Assembly: GCA_963780395.1 (NCBI GenBank)
Contig: CAWABY010000011.1
Location: forward strand, 62,001 to 126,000
Length of the DNA stretch: 64,000 nucleotides
DNA from: VGBV01 sp963780395
GTDB taxonomy: Bacteria; Actinomycetota; Thermoleophilia; Solirubrobacterales; 70-9
Reading direction: 5' to 3'
The translations under genes and the position numbers were made by a program. Below, piece after piece: positions 23,234 through 31,004 of the stretch (within the stretch, counting starts at the first letter, position 1; each line of letters begins with the position of its first letter). The notes beneath the pieces are model-generated. The model was not told the DNA's origin. It saw only the letters and a list, made by a program, of their open reading frames with translations, and made no database searches.

Positions 23234-24923
23234 GGGCACGAAGGTCGTCCCCGGCGAAGTCGCCGAGCGACCGCACGTGCCTGAGCGGTCAACCTCCGAC
23301 GCTGACCCGCGGGTGGCGCCGAAGTCCGGTGCGCCTGCTCTTGCTGGTGCACCGGATTCGGTGACAGGACCCGCGGGCCGAGCGCTGGAGGAGGTGCTGG
23401 TCCTCGACTTCGGCGGCCAGTACTCGCAGCTGATCGCCCGCCGCATCCGCGAGTGCGGCGTCTTCAGTGAGCTGCTCCCGCATGACACGCCGCTCGAGGC
23501 GATCCGCGAGCGGGAGCCGAAGGCGCTCGTGCTCTCGGGCGGCCCGGCCTCGGTCTATGCGGAGAACGCGCCCGCCCTGCGCACGGAGCTGCTGGAGCTC
23601 GGGATCCCGGTACTGGGCATCTGTTACGGCATGCAGCTGATGGCTCGTGAGCTCGGCGGCAAGGTCGAGCAGGCGCCGGCCGGCGAATTCGGACGGACCG
23701 AGCTGACACTGCGGGACGGAGGAGGGAGGCTGCTCGAGGGGCTGCCCACCGAGCAGCAGTGCTGGATGAGCCACCGCGACACCGTCTTCGAGCCGCCGCC
23801 CGGATTCGCCGCGCTCGCCTCAAGCCCCGAGTCGCCGGTTGCAGCCTTCGAGGACCCGGCCAAGGGCCTCTACGGGATCCAGTTCCACCCCGAGGTCGTC
23901 CACACCCAGCACGGCACCGAGGTGCTGACCCGCTTCCTTCGCGAGATCGCGGGCTGCGTCGAGCGCTGGTCTCCCGCGTCGGTGATCGACGAGCAGGTCG
24001 AGGCGATCCGCGCCCAGGTCGGCGAGGCCCGCGCCATCTGCGGGCTCTCGGGCGGCGTCGACTCCGCCACCGCTGCGCTGCTGGTCCACCGCGCGATCGG
24101 CGATCGCCTCACCTGCGTCTTCGTCGATCACGGGATGATGCGCAAGGACGAGGCAGCCCAGGTCGTCGAGGCCTTCCGCGACCGGCTCGGGGTGCCGCTG
24201 GTCCACGTCGACGTCGCCGACCGCTTCCTCGACCGCCTCGCCGGGGTGGACGACCCCGAGACCAAGCGCAAGATCATCGGCGAGGAGTTCATCCGCGTCT
24301 TCGAGCACGAGGCCTCGAAGATCGAGGACGCGCGGTTCCTCGTCCAGGGCACGCTCTACTCGGACGTGATCGAGTCCGGCGGCGACGGCCGCGAGGCCGC
24401 CACGATCAAGTCCCATCACAACGTAGGCGGCCTGCCCGAGGAGATGGAGATGGAGCTGGTCGAGCCCCTCCGCACCCTGTTCAAGGACGAGGTCCGAGCC
24501 GTCGCGGCCGAGCTCGACCTGCCCGACCGCTTCGTCTGGCGCCAGCCCTTCCCGGGGCCCGGCCTCGGGATCCGAGTGGTCGGTGGCGAGGTCACCCGTG
24601 AGCGCCTCGAGATCCTGCGCGACGCCGACGCGATCCTGCAGGAGGAGATCCGGGCCGCCGACCTCTACCGCGAGCTGTGGCAGTCCTTCTGCGTGCTCCC
24701 GGTCGTGCGCTCGGTCGGCGTCCAGGGCGACGAGCGCTCCTACGCCTATCCGATCGTGATCCGCGCGGTCACCTCCGACGACGCGATGACGGCCGACTGG
24801 GCCCGCCTGCCCTACGACCTGCTCGAGCGAGCCTCCAACCGCATCATCAACGAGGTCAGCGGCGTCAACCGCGTCACCCTCGACATCACCTCGAAGCCGC
24901 CGGGGACGATCGAGTGGGAGTGA
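23226..24923 (+). CDS. guaA: GMP synthase (glutamine-hydrolysing)
   Basis: GuaA converts XMP to GMP using glutamine and ATP. The class I glutamine amidotransferase domain runs from VLVLDFGGQYSQLIARR (about residue 58) with the catalytic Cys in GICYGMQLMA and the His/Glu in GIQFHPEVVHTQHG. The ATP-PPase domain has the P-loop GLSGGVDSATAALLVHRAIG, and the C-terminal dimerisation domain ends TLDITSKPPGTIEWE. From the ATG at 23226 there is an N-terminal extension of about 55 residues that other GuaA proteins lack; a GTG at the start of VLVLDFGG could be the true start. The extension DNA contains a hairpin. Confidence 0.95.
   Translation: MTKGTKVVPGEVAERPHVPERSTSDADPRVAPKSGAPALAGAPDSVTGPAGRALEEVLVLDFGGQYSQLIARRIRECGVFSELLPHDTPLEAIREREPKALVLSGGPASVYAENAPALRTELLELGIPVLGICYGMQLMARELGGKVEQAPAGEFGRTELTLRDGGGRLLEGLPTEQQCWMSHRDTVFEPPPGFAALASSPESPVAAFEDPAKGLYGIQFHPEVVHTQHGTEVLTRFLREIAGCVERWSPASVIDEQVEAIRAQVGEARAICGLSGGVDSATAALLVHRAIGDRLTCVFVDHGMMRKDEAAQVVEAFRDRLGVPLVHVDVADRFLDRLAGVDDPETKRKIIGEEFIRVFEHEASKIEDARFLVQGTLYSDVIESGGDGREAATIKSHHNVGGLPEEMEMELVEPLRTLFKDEVRAVAAELDLPDRFVWRQPFPGPGLGIRVVGGEVTRERLEILRDADAILQEEIRAADLYRELWQSFCVLPVVRSVGVQGDERSYAYPIVIRAVTSDDAMTADWARLPYDLLERASNRIINEVSGVNRVTLDITSKPPGTIEWE
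23328..23357. repeat. Inverted repeat TCCGGTGC / GCACCGGA inside the guaA 5' extension
   Basis: Perfect eight-base arms flank a 14-base centre within the part of guaA that encodes the non-conserved N-terminus. It could be an RNA hairpin in the guaB3-guaA transcript that affects translation of guaA. Confidence 0.45.
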
Positions 24924-24941
24924 GCATCGCCCGCCCTTGCG

Positions 24942-25163
24942 TCATCTGTCGCTGACTCCCCTGATCTCCTCGAACTCGTAGCCGCACTGCTGGCAGGAGC
25001 GGCGGTCGAGGCGGACGCGGGCCCCGCAGCGGTGGCAGGGGCGGGTCGGGTGGCGGTAGAGCACGCTGACGGCGACGAATATCGCGATCACCGCGAGCAC
25101 CACCGCTCCGAAGCTCTTGATGTTGAGCAGGACCGCGAGGCTGACTGCGCCGAGGACGAGCAC
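24942..25163 (-). CDS. Small membrane protein with C-terminal zinc ribbon
   Basis: The 73-residue protein from the GTG at 25163 has two hydrophobic segments (VLGAVSLAVLLNIKS and VVLAVIAIFVAVSVLYR), then a CxxC-x10-CxxC zinc ribbon (CHRCGARVRLDRRSCQQCGY). TAGCCT lies six bases before the start. Its role is unknown. It is convergent with guaA, with 18 bases between the stops, and lies 23 bases before the M23 peptidase gene region on the same strand. Confidence 0.75.
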   Translation of the reverse strand: MLVLGAVSLAVLLNIKSFGAVVLAVIAIFVAVSVLYRHPTRPCHRCGARVRLDRRSCQQCGYEFEEIRGVSDR

Positions 25164-25169
25164 CGTCCC

Positions 25170-25175
25170 AGGCTA
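25170..25175 (-). promoter_or_regulatory. Leaderless -10 TAGCCT
   Basis: TAGCCT lies six bases before the GTG at 25163. Confidence 0.5.
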
Positions 25176-25186
25176 GTCGGCCGGAG

Positions 25187-26065
25187 CTAGCTGAACGAGT
25201 CCCAGTACTTCAGCGTCGCCAGCGGGTCCACCGGCTTGCCGCCCGTGTACCAGCCGGCGCCGACCCAGATCTCGAAGTGGAGGTGGCAGCCCGAGGCGTT
25301 GCCGGTCTGGCCGACGCGGCCGACCTCCTGGCCGGTGCTCACCTGCTGTCCCTTCGCCACCGGGGCCGGCTTCTTCAGGTGGGCGTACATGTAGTCCTGC
25401 TTGATCCCGGAGGCGTCGATGACGACGTAGTTGCCGGCCGCGCTCTGGAAGGCCTTGGCCTTGACCACCCCGCTGTGGGCCGCGATCAGCGGGCTGCCGC
25501 AGGCGGCGAAGATGTCGACCCCCTGATGGGAGTGGCCGTCTCGGGCAGCCCCGAAACCGTCGCCGTAGGTGTGCGCCGCCGGGAGCGGGAAGCGGTACTG
25601 GGCCTGCACCGCCTTCAGCTCGGCGATCGTGCCGACGGTGAAGCTGACGGTGGAGTCGCGGACCTGGCCGAAGGTGTCGGCGATGCGCACCGGGCCGCTG
25701 ACCGCGCCCTTGGCGACCTTGGAGAGGACGGCGCCGCTGGGCCTGACGACCGGGCTCTTGTCCTTGGCCCTGGTGCCGTCGGCGCGAGGGAGGGAGACCA
25801 TCGTGGTGCCGCCCAGATCGGTTCCCAGCAGGCGGATCTTGGACTTGGCCACGCCCTTGTCCGGCCCGATGCATCGGGTCACGCACTGGATCGAGAGCAC
25901 CTGCGGATCGCCCGGGGCGCCGGTGCCGCCGCCTCCGCCGGGGCTGACCTGGGCCGCCGCGGCGCCGGCGCCGATCACGGGCGCGGCGGTCGCGATCGCG
26001 AGGATGACTGCGACCCGCTTGCGAGCGGCGCCACGAGCGAAGGTGTTGACGGGTGACTCGGTCAC
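25187..26065 (-). CDS. Secreted M23-family peptidase under c-di-AMP riboswitch control
   Basis: The 292-residue protein has a signal peptide (KRVAVILAIATAAPVIGAGA, cleavage near AAAAQ). A glycine-rich linker and a beta-rich middle domain with CVTRC follow, then a C-terminal LytM/M23 domain. The zinc ligands are visible in DGHSHQGVDIF (HxxxD) and GCHLHFEIWVG (HxH), so it should be an active metallo-endopeptidase that cuts peptidoglycan cross-links outside the cell. It starts with GTG after a GGAGAAAGA ribosome binding site. The 5' leader carries a ydaO-type riboswitch, as is usual for actinobacterial wall hydrolases. Confidence 0.92.
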   Translation of the reverse strand: MTESPVNTFARGAARKRVAVILAIATAAPVIGAGAAAAQVSPGGGGGTGAPGDPQVLSIQCVTRCIGPDKGVAKSKIRLLGTDLGGTTMVSLPRADGTRAKDKSPVVRPSGAVLSKVAKGAVSGPVRIADTFGQVRDSTVSFTVGTIAELKAVQAQYRFPLPAAHTYGDGFGAARDGHSHQGVDIFAACGSPLIAAHSGVVKAKAFQSAAGNYVVIDASGIKQDYMYAHLKKPAPVAKGQQVSTGQEVGRVGQTGNASGCHLHFEIWVGAGWYTGGKPVDPLATLKYWDSFS

Positions 26066-26071
26066 TCTTTC

Positions 26072-26240
26072 TCCGGCCTACGGGGTTAGCTGCCGGGCTC
26101 GCGCCGAAAGAGCGGCGCTACGACATGCGGTTCGGACTTCGGGTCCGACTATGCCTGTCGATTCGCCCCCGGGAGCAAGATGCCCTGCTCCCGTTGGTTC
26201 CCCCGCTCCCGGCCGGCGTGCCGCCCGGGATTGGGCCTTT
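26072..26240 (-). promoter_or_regulatory. c-di-AMP (ydaO-yuaA) riboswitch
   Basis: Read on the minus strand, the leader contains the conserved blocks of the ydaO class in order: GCCCAATCCCGG, GAGCGGGGGAACCAA, GGGGGCGAATC, GACCCGAAGTCCGAACCG, and the 3' signature CCCGGCAGCTAACCCCGTAG closing with GGCC, which can pair with the 5' GGCC to form P1. It sits just before the M23 peptidase GTG. c-di-AMP binding is expected to lower expression of the hydrolase. Confidence 0.92.
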
Positions 26241-26251
26241 GCTGGCGCGGC

Positions 26252-26257
26252 AGTATA
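26252..26257 (-). promoter_or_regulatory. -10 TATACT of the riboswitch promoter
   Basis: TATACT ends about 11 bases before the first conserved riboswitch base, the expected position for the transcription start. Confidence 0.6.
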
Positions 26258-26306
26258 ACGTCGCCCCTGGCCGCCTAAGAGGGCGCCCGCACCGCCTTCC
26301 GCGGGC

Positions 26307-26312
26307 TATCAT
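26307..26312 (+). promoter_or_regulatory. -10 TATCAT for rplM
   Basis: TATCAT lies 34 bases before the rplM ATG. The resulting leader consists almost entirely of the terminator-like hairpin. Confidence 0.5.
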
Positions 26313-26321
26313 GCGCGTCCG

Positions 26322-26346
26322 GCCGCGCCTCGGCGCGGCGCTTTTT
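26322..26346 (+). terminator. Terminator-like hairpin directly before rplM start
   Basis: GCCGCG and CGCGGC arms (extendable through the loop) are followed by GC and TTTTT, and the last T abuts the ATG. It lies between the -10 and the gene, so it may act as an attenuator or as an autoregulatory L13 leader rather than as a simple end of an upstream unit. Confidence 0.6.
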
Positions 26347-26814
26347 ATGAGCGCAGCCACCGCACAAGAGACCAGCGTCCAGAAGACCTATCAGGCGAAC
26401 GCGCAGGACCGCGAGCGCGATTGGTACCTGGTCGATGCCGAGGGCAAGACCCTGGGCCGGCTCGCGACCCAGATCGCCCAGGTGCTGCGCGGCAAGCGCA
26501 AGCCCACCTACACCCCGCACGTCGACGTCGGCGACTTCGTCATCGTCGTCAACGCCGCCAAGATCCACGTGACCGGCAACAAGCGCGAGAGCAAGCGCTA
26601 CTGGCGCCACAGCGGCTACCCGGGCGGCATTCGCTCGCGGACGCTTGGGGACATGCTCGAGCGTCGCCCCGAGGAGGTCATCCGCAAGGCCGTGAAGGGG
26701 ATGCTGCCGCGCAACCGCCTCGCCCGCCAGCAGCTGACCAAGCTCAAGGTCTACGCCGGGCCCGACCATCCCCACCAGGCCCAGAAGCCCGAGAAACTCG
26801 AGATCGAGACGTGA
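26347..26814 (+). CDS. rplM: 50S ribosomal protein L13 (uL13)
   Basis: The 155-residue protein is an early-assembly protein of the large subunit. DWYLVDAEGKTLGRLATQIA, KRKPTYTPHVDVGDFVIVVN, KRYWRHSGYPGGIRSRTLGD and VKGMLPRNRLARQQLTKLKV are all L13 hallmarks. About 18 residues precede the usual N-terminus. The start ATG at 26347 directly follows a T5 tract; longer upstream frames run through the divergent promoter and are not coding. The rpsI ATG overlaps its stop (TGATG), the universal L13-S9 pair. Confidence 0.97.
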   Translation: MSAATAQETSVQKTYQANAQDRERDWYLVDAEGKTLGRLATQIAQVLRGKRKPTYTPHVDVGDFVIVVNAAKIHVTGNKRESKRYWRHSGYPGGIRSRTLGDMLERRPEEVIRKAVKGMLPRNRLARQQLTKLKVYAGPDHPHQAQKPEKLEIET

Positions 26815-27686
26815 TGGCTGACGAAGAGCAGCAGAACGGCGAGCAGGCGCCCGAGAGCCCCGACACCCCCGAGGCGCCCGGGACCGACGACCCCGCTCCC
26901 GAGCAGCAGGTCCCCGAGGCCGACGATCAGGCCCCCACCGCCGAGCCGCCCCCCGAGGCCGCTGAGGAGGAGGAGCAGCCGGCCGCCGAGGAAAAGCCCG
27001 CCGAGGAACCGGCCGCCGAGGAGAAGCCCGCCGCCGGGGAACCGGCCGCCGAGGAGAAGCCCGACAAGGAGAAGCCCGCGGACGACAAGAAGGCCGGCGA
27101 CAAGAAGGAGAAGAAGCCCGAGGTGGTCCCCGGCGCCGAGCTCGATCCGATCGCGATCGAGTCCGAGAAGCCGATGTCCGCCGAGGAGCGCGCCCGCAAG
27201 GAAGCCGAGGAGGAGGAGCGCGCCAGCCGCGAGGCCGCGCTGATCGGCGAAGGTGACGATGACGTGCCACTCGCCACCAAGGTGGCGAAGCTCTCAGCCG
27301 ACTCCCGCTACCTCGCAACCGGCAAGCGCAAGTCATCGGTGGCCCGGGTGATGCTGACCAAGGGCAGCGGTTCGATCGAGGTCAACAAGCGCAAGCTCGA
27401 CGAGTACTTCCCGCGGGCCTATCTGCAGACCGTCGCCAAGCAGCCTCTGGTGCAGAGCGGCTACGAGGGCAACGTCGACGTTCGGGTGCGCGTGCACGGA
27501 GGCGGCATCTCCGGGCAGGCGGCAGCGATCCGGCACGGCATCGCCCGGGCGCTCTGCGACGTCGATCCCGAGCTGCGCGTCGAGCTGAAGCGGCGAGGCA
27601 TGCTGACCCGGGACGCCCGGGTCAAGGAGCGCCGCAAGGCCGGGCTGAAGAAGGCGCGCAAGCGTCCCCAGTTCTCCAAGCGCTAG
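26814..27686 (+). CDS. rpsI: 30S ribosomal protein S9 (uS9) with long acidic N-terminal extension
   Basis: The C-terminal 130 residues are a normal S9: YLATGKRKSSVARVMLTKGS, the core GGGISGQAAAIRHGIARALC, and the tail RRKAGLKKARKRPQFSKR that reaches the P-site tRNA. The first 160 residues are unlike standard S9. They are very rich in Glu, Ala, Pro and Lys, with imperfect repeats of AAEEKPA and AEEPAAEEK, and are probably disordered. Other actinobacteria have shorter S9 extensions. There is no internal start with a good ribosome binding site at the core boundary, and the overlap with rplM supports translation from 26814. Confidence 0.95.
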   Translation: MADEEQQNGEQAPESPDTPEAPGTDDPAPEQQVPEADDQAPTAEPPPEAAEEEEQPAAEEKPAEEPAAEEKPAAGEPAAEEKPDKEKPADDKKAGDKKEKKPEVVPGAELDPIAIESEKPMSAEERARKEAEEEERASREAALIGEGDDDVPLATKVAKLSADSRYLATGKRKSSVARVMLTKGSGSIEVNKRKLDEYFPRAYLQTVAKQPLVQSGYEGNVDVRVRVHGGGISGQAAAIRHGIARALCDVDPELRVELKRRGMLTRDARVKERRKAGLKKARKRPQFSKR

Positions 27687-27696
27687 CCGTAAGCCC

Positions 27697-29004
27697 ATGG
27701 CGGAGCGCAGACTCTTCGGCACCGACGGGGTCCGGGGGGCGGTCGGCGACTTCCTGACCGCCGACCTGGCGATGCGACTTGGCCGCGCAGCGGCGCTGGC
27801 CGTCGATTCCGAGCGCCCCAGGGCGCTGGTCATCCGCGACACCCGCGAGTCCGGCCCGATGCTGGAATCGGCGCTGGCGGCCGGCATCGCCTCGGGCGGC
27901 GGCGACGCCATGACCGCGGGGGTGCTGCCGACGCCGGCGGCCTCGGTCCTCTCCCGCCGTCTCGACTTCGACCTCGCCGCGGTGGTCTCCGCCTCGCACA
28001 ACCCCTATGGCGACAACGGCATCAAGTTCTTCGACCGCCGCGGGGTCAAGCTCGGCGATGACGTCGAGGCCGAGATCGAGCGGCGACTTGACGACGGCGG
28101 CGCCGAGCACGCTGGAACGGTGACCGAGCTCGAGGGCGCCTTCGACGACTACATGCGCGAACTTCGGTCGGCCTTCCCGCTCGACCTCTCCGGCAGCCGC
28201 GTCGCCCTCGACTGCGCCAATGGCGCCACCTACCGGATCGGGCCGGCGATCTTCGAGCGGCTCGGAGCTGAGGTCGATGCGATCGCAACCGAGCCCGACG
28301 GCCGCAACATCAATGACGGCTGCGGCGCCACCGCCCCCGAGGCGCTGGCCGAGCGGGTCCGGGACTCGCAGGCGCAGATCGGCTTCGCCTTCGACGGCGA
28401 CGGCGACCGCCTGATCGCGGTCGACGGCAACGGCCGGATCCACGACGGTGACGAGCTGATCGCGCTTGCGGCCAGGCACCTGCACGAGTCTGGAGACCTC
28501 GCCGGCGGCGTCGCCGTCACCGTGATGACGAACTACGGCTTCCACCAGGCGCTGGGCGCTGAGGGCATCGAGATCGCCCAGACCCAGGTCGGCGACCGCT
28601 ACGTGATCGAGGCCCTGGGCGAGCGCGGCTGGAACCTGGGCGGCGAGCAGTCGGGCCACATCATCTGGACGGACTTCACCCCGACGGGCGACGGCATCGC
28701 CGCGGCGCTGCTGACCCTCCGCGCCCTGGGTGATCGCGGTCTGGAGGACGTGGAGCCCTTCGAGCGCCTGCCCCAGCGTCTGGAGAACGTGGTCATCGCC
28801 GACCGCGGGGCGGTCGACGGCGCGACCGCTCTCTGGGACGCCGTCGAGGAGGAGAACTCCAAGCTCGAGGGCCGCGGCCGCGTGCTGGTCCGTCCCTCCG
28901 GTACCGAGCCCCTGCTGCGGGTGATGGTCGAGGCCCCGACCGAGGAGGAGTGCGAGCAGGTCTGCGCGCGGCTGGTCGAGCTCGTCAAGTCCGAGCTGAC
29001 CTGA
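27697..29004 (+). CDS. glmM: Phosphoglucosamine mutase
   Basis: GlmM interconverts glucosamine-6-phosphate and glucosamine-1-phosphate on the way to UDP-GlcNAc. The 435-residue protein starts RRLFGTDGVRGAVGDFLTAD. The phosphoserine loop is VVSASHNPYGDNGIKFFDRR, the Mg site is FDGDGDRLIAVDGNG, the sugar loop GGEQSGHIIWTDFTPTGDG, and the phosphate loop RPSGTEPLLRVMVE. Length and domain order are normal. It is followed by glmS, so the amino-sugar branch of wall synthesis is clustered here. Confidence 0.96.
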   Translation: MAERRLFGTDGVRGAVGDFLTADLAMRLGRAAALAVDSERPRALVIRDTRESGPMLESALAAGIASGGGDAMTAGVLPTPAASVLSRRLDFDLAAVVSASHNPYGDNGIKFFDRRGVKLGDDVEAEIERRLDDGGAEHAGTVTELEGAFDDYMRELRSAFPLDLSGSRVALDCANGATYRIGPAIFERLGAEVDAIATEPDGRNINDGCGATAPEALAERVRDSQAQIGFAFDGDGDRLIAVDGNGRIHDGDELIALAARHLHESGDLAGGVAVTVMTNYGFHQALGAEGIEIAQTQVGDRYVIEALGERGWNLGGEQSGHIIWTDFTPTGDGIAAALLTLRALGDRGLEDVEPFERLPQRLENVVIADRGAVDGATALWDAVEEENSKLEGRGRVLVRPSGTEPLLRVMVEAPTEEECEQVCARLVELVKSELT

Positions 29005-29033
29005 CCCCTGGCCAACGGCTTCGCCATCAGATC

Positions 29034-29106
29034 GCGGCCACGAGCGGCCGCCGACATTAGTCGCGACCGCAAGCGGTCGCTCCAAATAGTGCGGCCTGGT
29101 GGCCGC
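29034..29106. repeat. Three consecutive GC-rich hairpins between glmM and glmS
   Basis: Hairpins lie at 29034-29051 (GCGGCC/GGCCGC), 29063-29080 (GCGACCG/CGGTCGC, loop CAAG) and 29091-29106 (GCGGCC/GGCCGC, loop TGGT). The arms are similar to one another, like a short REP-type array. It may terminate glmM transcription, protect its mRNA or control glmS. It is not a glmS ribozyme. Confidence 0.55.
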
Positions 29107-29114
29107 TCTGCGGC

Positions 29115-29120
29115 TACCCT
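29115..29120 (+). promoter_or_regulatory. -10-like TACCCT for glmS
   Basis: TACCCT lies 12 bases before the ATG at 29133. The infA gene has the same hexamer at nearly the same distance. Confidence 0.4.
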
Positions 29121-29132
29121 GTGTCGCCTCTT

Positions 29133-30995
29133 ATGTGCGGCATAGTCGGATACGTAGGTGACCGACCGTGCCGGGACCTGCTGATCGCCGGGCTCGAGAA
29201 GCTCGAGTACCGGGGCTACGACTCGGCGGGGGTCTCGGTGATTTCGGACGGCGAGATCGACAGCGTCAGGGCTGTCGGCAACCTGGCGAACCTGCGTGCG
29301 GCGATGAAGGAGCATTCGGAGAACGGCAGCGGCAGCGTCGCCGTCGCCACGGAGCCCGCGACGATCGGCCTCGGCCACACGCGCTGGGCTACCCACGGAC
29401 GGGTGACCGAGGAGAACGCCCACCCGCACGGCGACTGCAGCGACAAGATCCACATCGTCCTCAACGGGATCGTGGAGAACCACAGCGAGCTGCGCAAGGA
29501 GCTCGCCGACGACGGCCACGTATTCAGCTCCGAGACCGACGCCGAGATCGTCAGCCATCTGATCGAGCGCCACTTCGACGGCGACCTGACCAAGGCGGTT
29601 CGGGAGGCGTTTGACGACCTGCGCGGGCACTACGCGTTCGTCGCCATGCACTCCGAGCAGCCCGACGTGCTCGTCGGGGCGCGCAAGGAGTGCCCGCTGG
29701 TGATCGGCCTCGGCGAGCACGAGACCTTCGTCGCCTCGGCGATCCCCGCCTTCCTCGCCGAGACTCGCCGCGTGATGGAGATCGAGAACGGCGAGCTGGT
29801 CACGATCACCCCCGACGGCGCCGAGATCACCGACGCCGAGGGCAACCCCGTCAGCCGCAACGAGCACGAGGTCAGCTGGGACGAGGACACGGCCGAGAAG
29901 GGTGGCTACCCGACGTTCATGATGAAGGAGATCCACGAGCAGCCCGACGCGGTCGCCGAGACGATCACCGACCGGCTGCCGAGCCTGGACAGCGTCGACC
30001 TCTCCGAGCTCGAGCTCGACGACGACTACCTCCGCAACATCGATCGCATCGTGATCGTCGCCTGCGGGACCAGTTACCACGCCGGCCTGGTCGGCCGCTA
30101 CGCGATCGAGCAGTGGGCCCGCGTCCCGGTCGAGATGGACGTCGCCTCCGAGTATCGCTACCGCGACCCCGTGCTGCGCGAGAACGACCTGGTCATCGGC
30201 ATCACCCAGTCGGGAGAGACGGCCGACACGCTGGCCGCAATGCGCCTCGCCCGCGAGGGCGGCGCCAAGGTCCTGGCGGTGACCAACGTGATGGGCAGCC
30301 AGGCGACCCGCGACGCCGACGCCGTGCTCTTCACCCGCGCGGGCCTGGAGATCGGGGTCGCCGCGACCAAGACCTTCGTCAGCCAGGTGGCGGTCATGTA
30401 CCTGCTGGGCCTGCGCCTGGCCGAGCTGCGCGGCACGATGCCCACCGAGCGGCTCGCCGAGCTGATCGCCGAGCTCAAGCACATCCCCTCGAAGATCGAG
30501 GAGACGATCGAGGTCGCCGACCAGCAGGTCCAGGCGATCGCCCGCACACATCACCAGCGCAGGTTCTTCCTCTACCTGGGCCGGCACATCGGCCTCCCGG
30601 TCTGCCTGGAGGGCGCGCTCAAGCTCAAGGAGATCTCCTACATCCCCACCGACGCCTACGCGGCCGGCGAGATGAAGCACGGCCCGATCGCGCTGCTCGA
30701 CGAGGACACGCCGGTGGTCTGCGTCGCCACCAACAGCCCGGTGCTCGAGAAGATGCTCTCCAACGTCGAGGAGGTCCGCGCTCGCGGAGCCGACGTGGTG
30801 GCGATCGCGAGCACGGGATCCGAGCAGGTCGCAGAGGTGGCCGACCAGACCCTGTTTATCCCGGACACCGACTGGATCCTGGAGCCGATTCTCGCCGTTG
30901 TCCCGCTGCAGCTGCTGGCCTATTACATCGCCCGCCTCAACGGCCTCAACGTCGACCAGCCGCGGAATCTCGCCAAGACCGTTACCGTCGAGTAG
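29133..30995 (+). CDS. glmS: Glutamine--fructose-6-phosphate aminotransferase
   Basis: GlmS makes glucosamine-6-phosphate from fructose-6-phosphate and glutamine, the committed step to UDP-GlcNAc. The 620-residue protein starts MCGIVGYVGDRPCRDLLIAG, and the Cys after Met is the glutaminase nucleophile, which fixes the ATG at 29133 rather than the GTG 12 bases earlier. The Ntn domain has GHTRWATHGRVTEENAHPHG. Two SIS domains follow, with IVACGTSYHAGLVGRYAIEQ, GITQSGETADTLAAMRLARE, and the C-terminal LNGLNVDQPRNLAKTVTVE. Length and order are normal. Confidence 0.97.
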   Translation: MCGIVGYVGDRPCRDLLIAGLEKLEYRGYDSAGVSVISDGEIDSVRAVGNLANLRAAMKEHSENGSGSVAVATEPATIGLGHTRWATHGRVTEENAHPHGDCSDKIHIVLNGIVENHSELRKELADDGHVFSSETDAEIVSHLIERHFDGDLTKAVREAFDDLRGHYAFVAMHSEQPDVLVGARKECPLVIGLGEHETFVASAIPAFLAETRRVMEIENGELVTITPDGAEITDAEGNPVSRNEHEVSWDEDTAEKGGYPTFMMKEIHEQPDAVAETITDRLPSLDSVDLSELELDDDYLRNIDRIVIVACGTSYHAGLVGRYAIEQWARVPVEMDVASEYRYRDPVLRENDLVIGITQSGETADTLAAMRLAREGGAKVLAVTNVMGSQATRDADAVLFTRAGLEIGVAATKTFVSQVAVMYLLGLRLAELRGTMPTERLAELIAELKHIPSKIEETIEVADQQVQAIARTHHQRRFFLYLGRHIGLPVCLEGALKLKEISYIPTDAYAAGEMKHGPIALLDEDTPVVCVATNSPVLEKMLSNVEEVRARGADVVAIASTGSEQVAEVADQTLFIPDTDWILEPILAVVPLQLLAYYIARLNGLNVDQPRNLAKTVTVE

Positions 30996-31004
30996 ACGGG
31001 ACTC

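Noticed and set aside
29005..29132. glmS ribozyme in the glmM-glmS gap
   Set aside because: None of the ribozyme core sequences is present; the region only holds three simple hairpins.
29121..29132. GTG start for glmS four codons upstream
   Set aside because: The glutaminase nucleophile Cys must follow the initiator Met, which requires the ATG at 29133.
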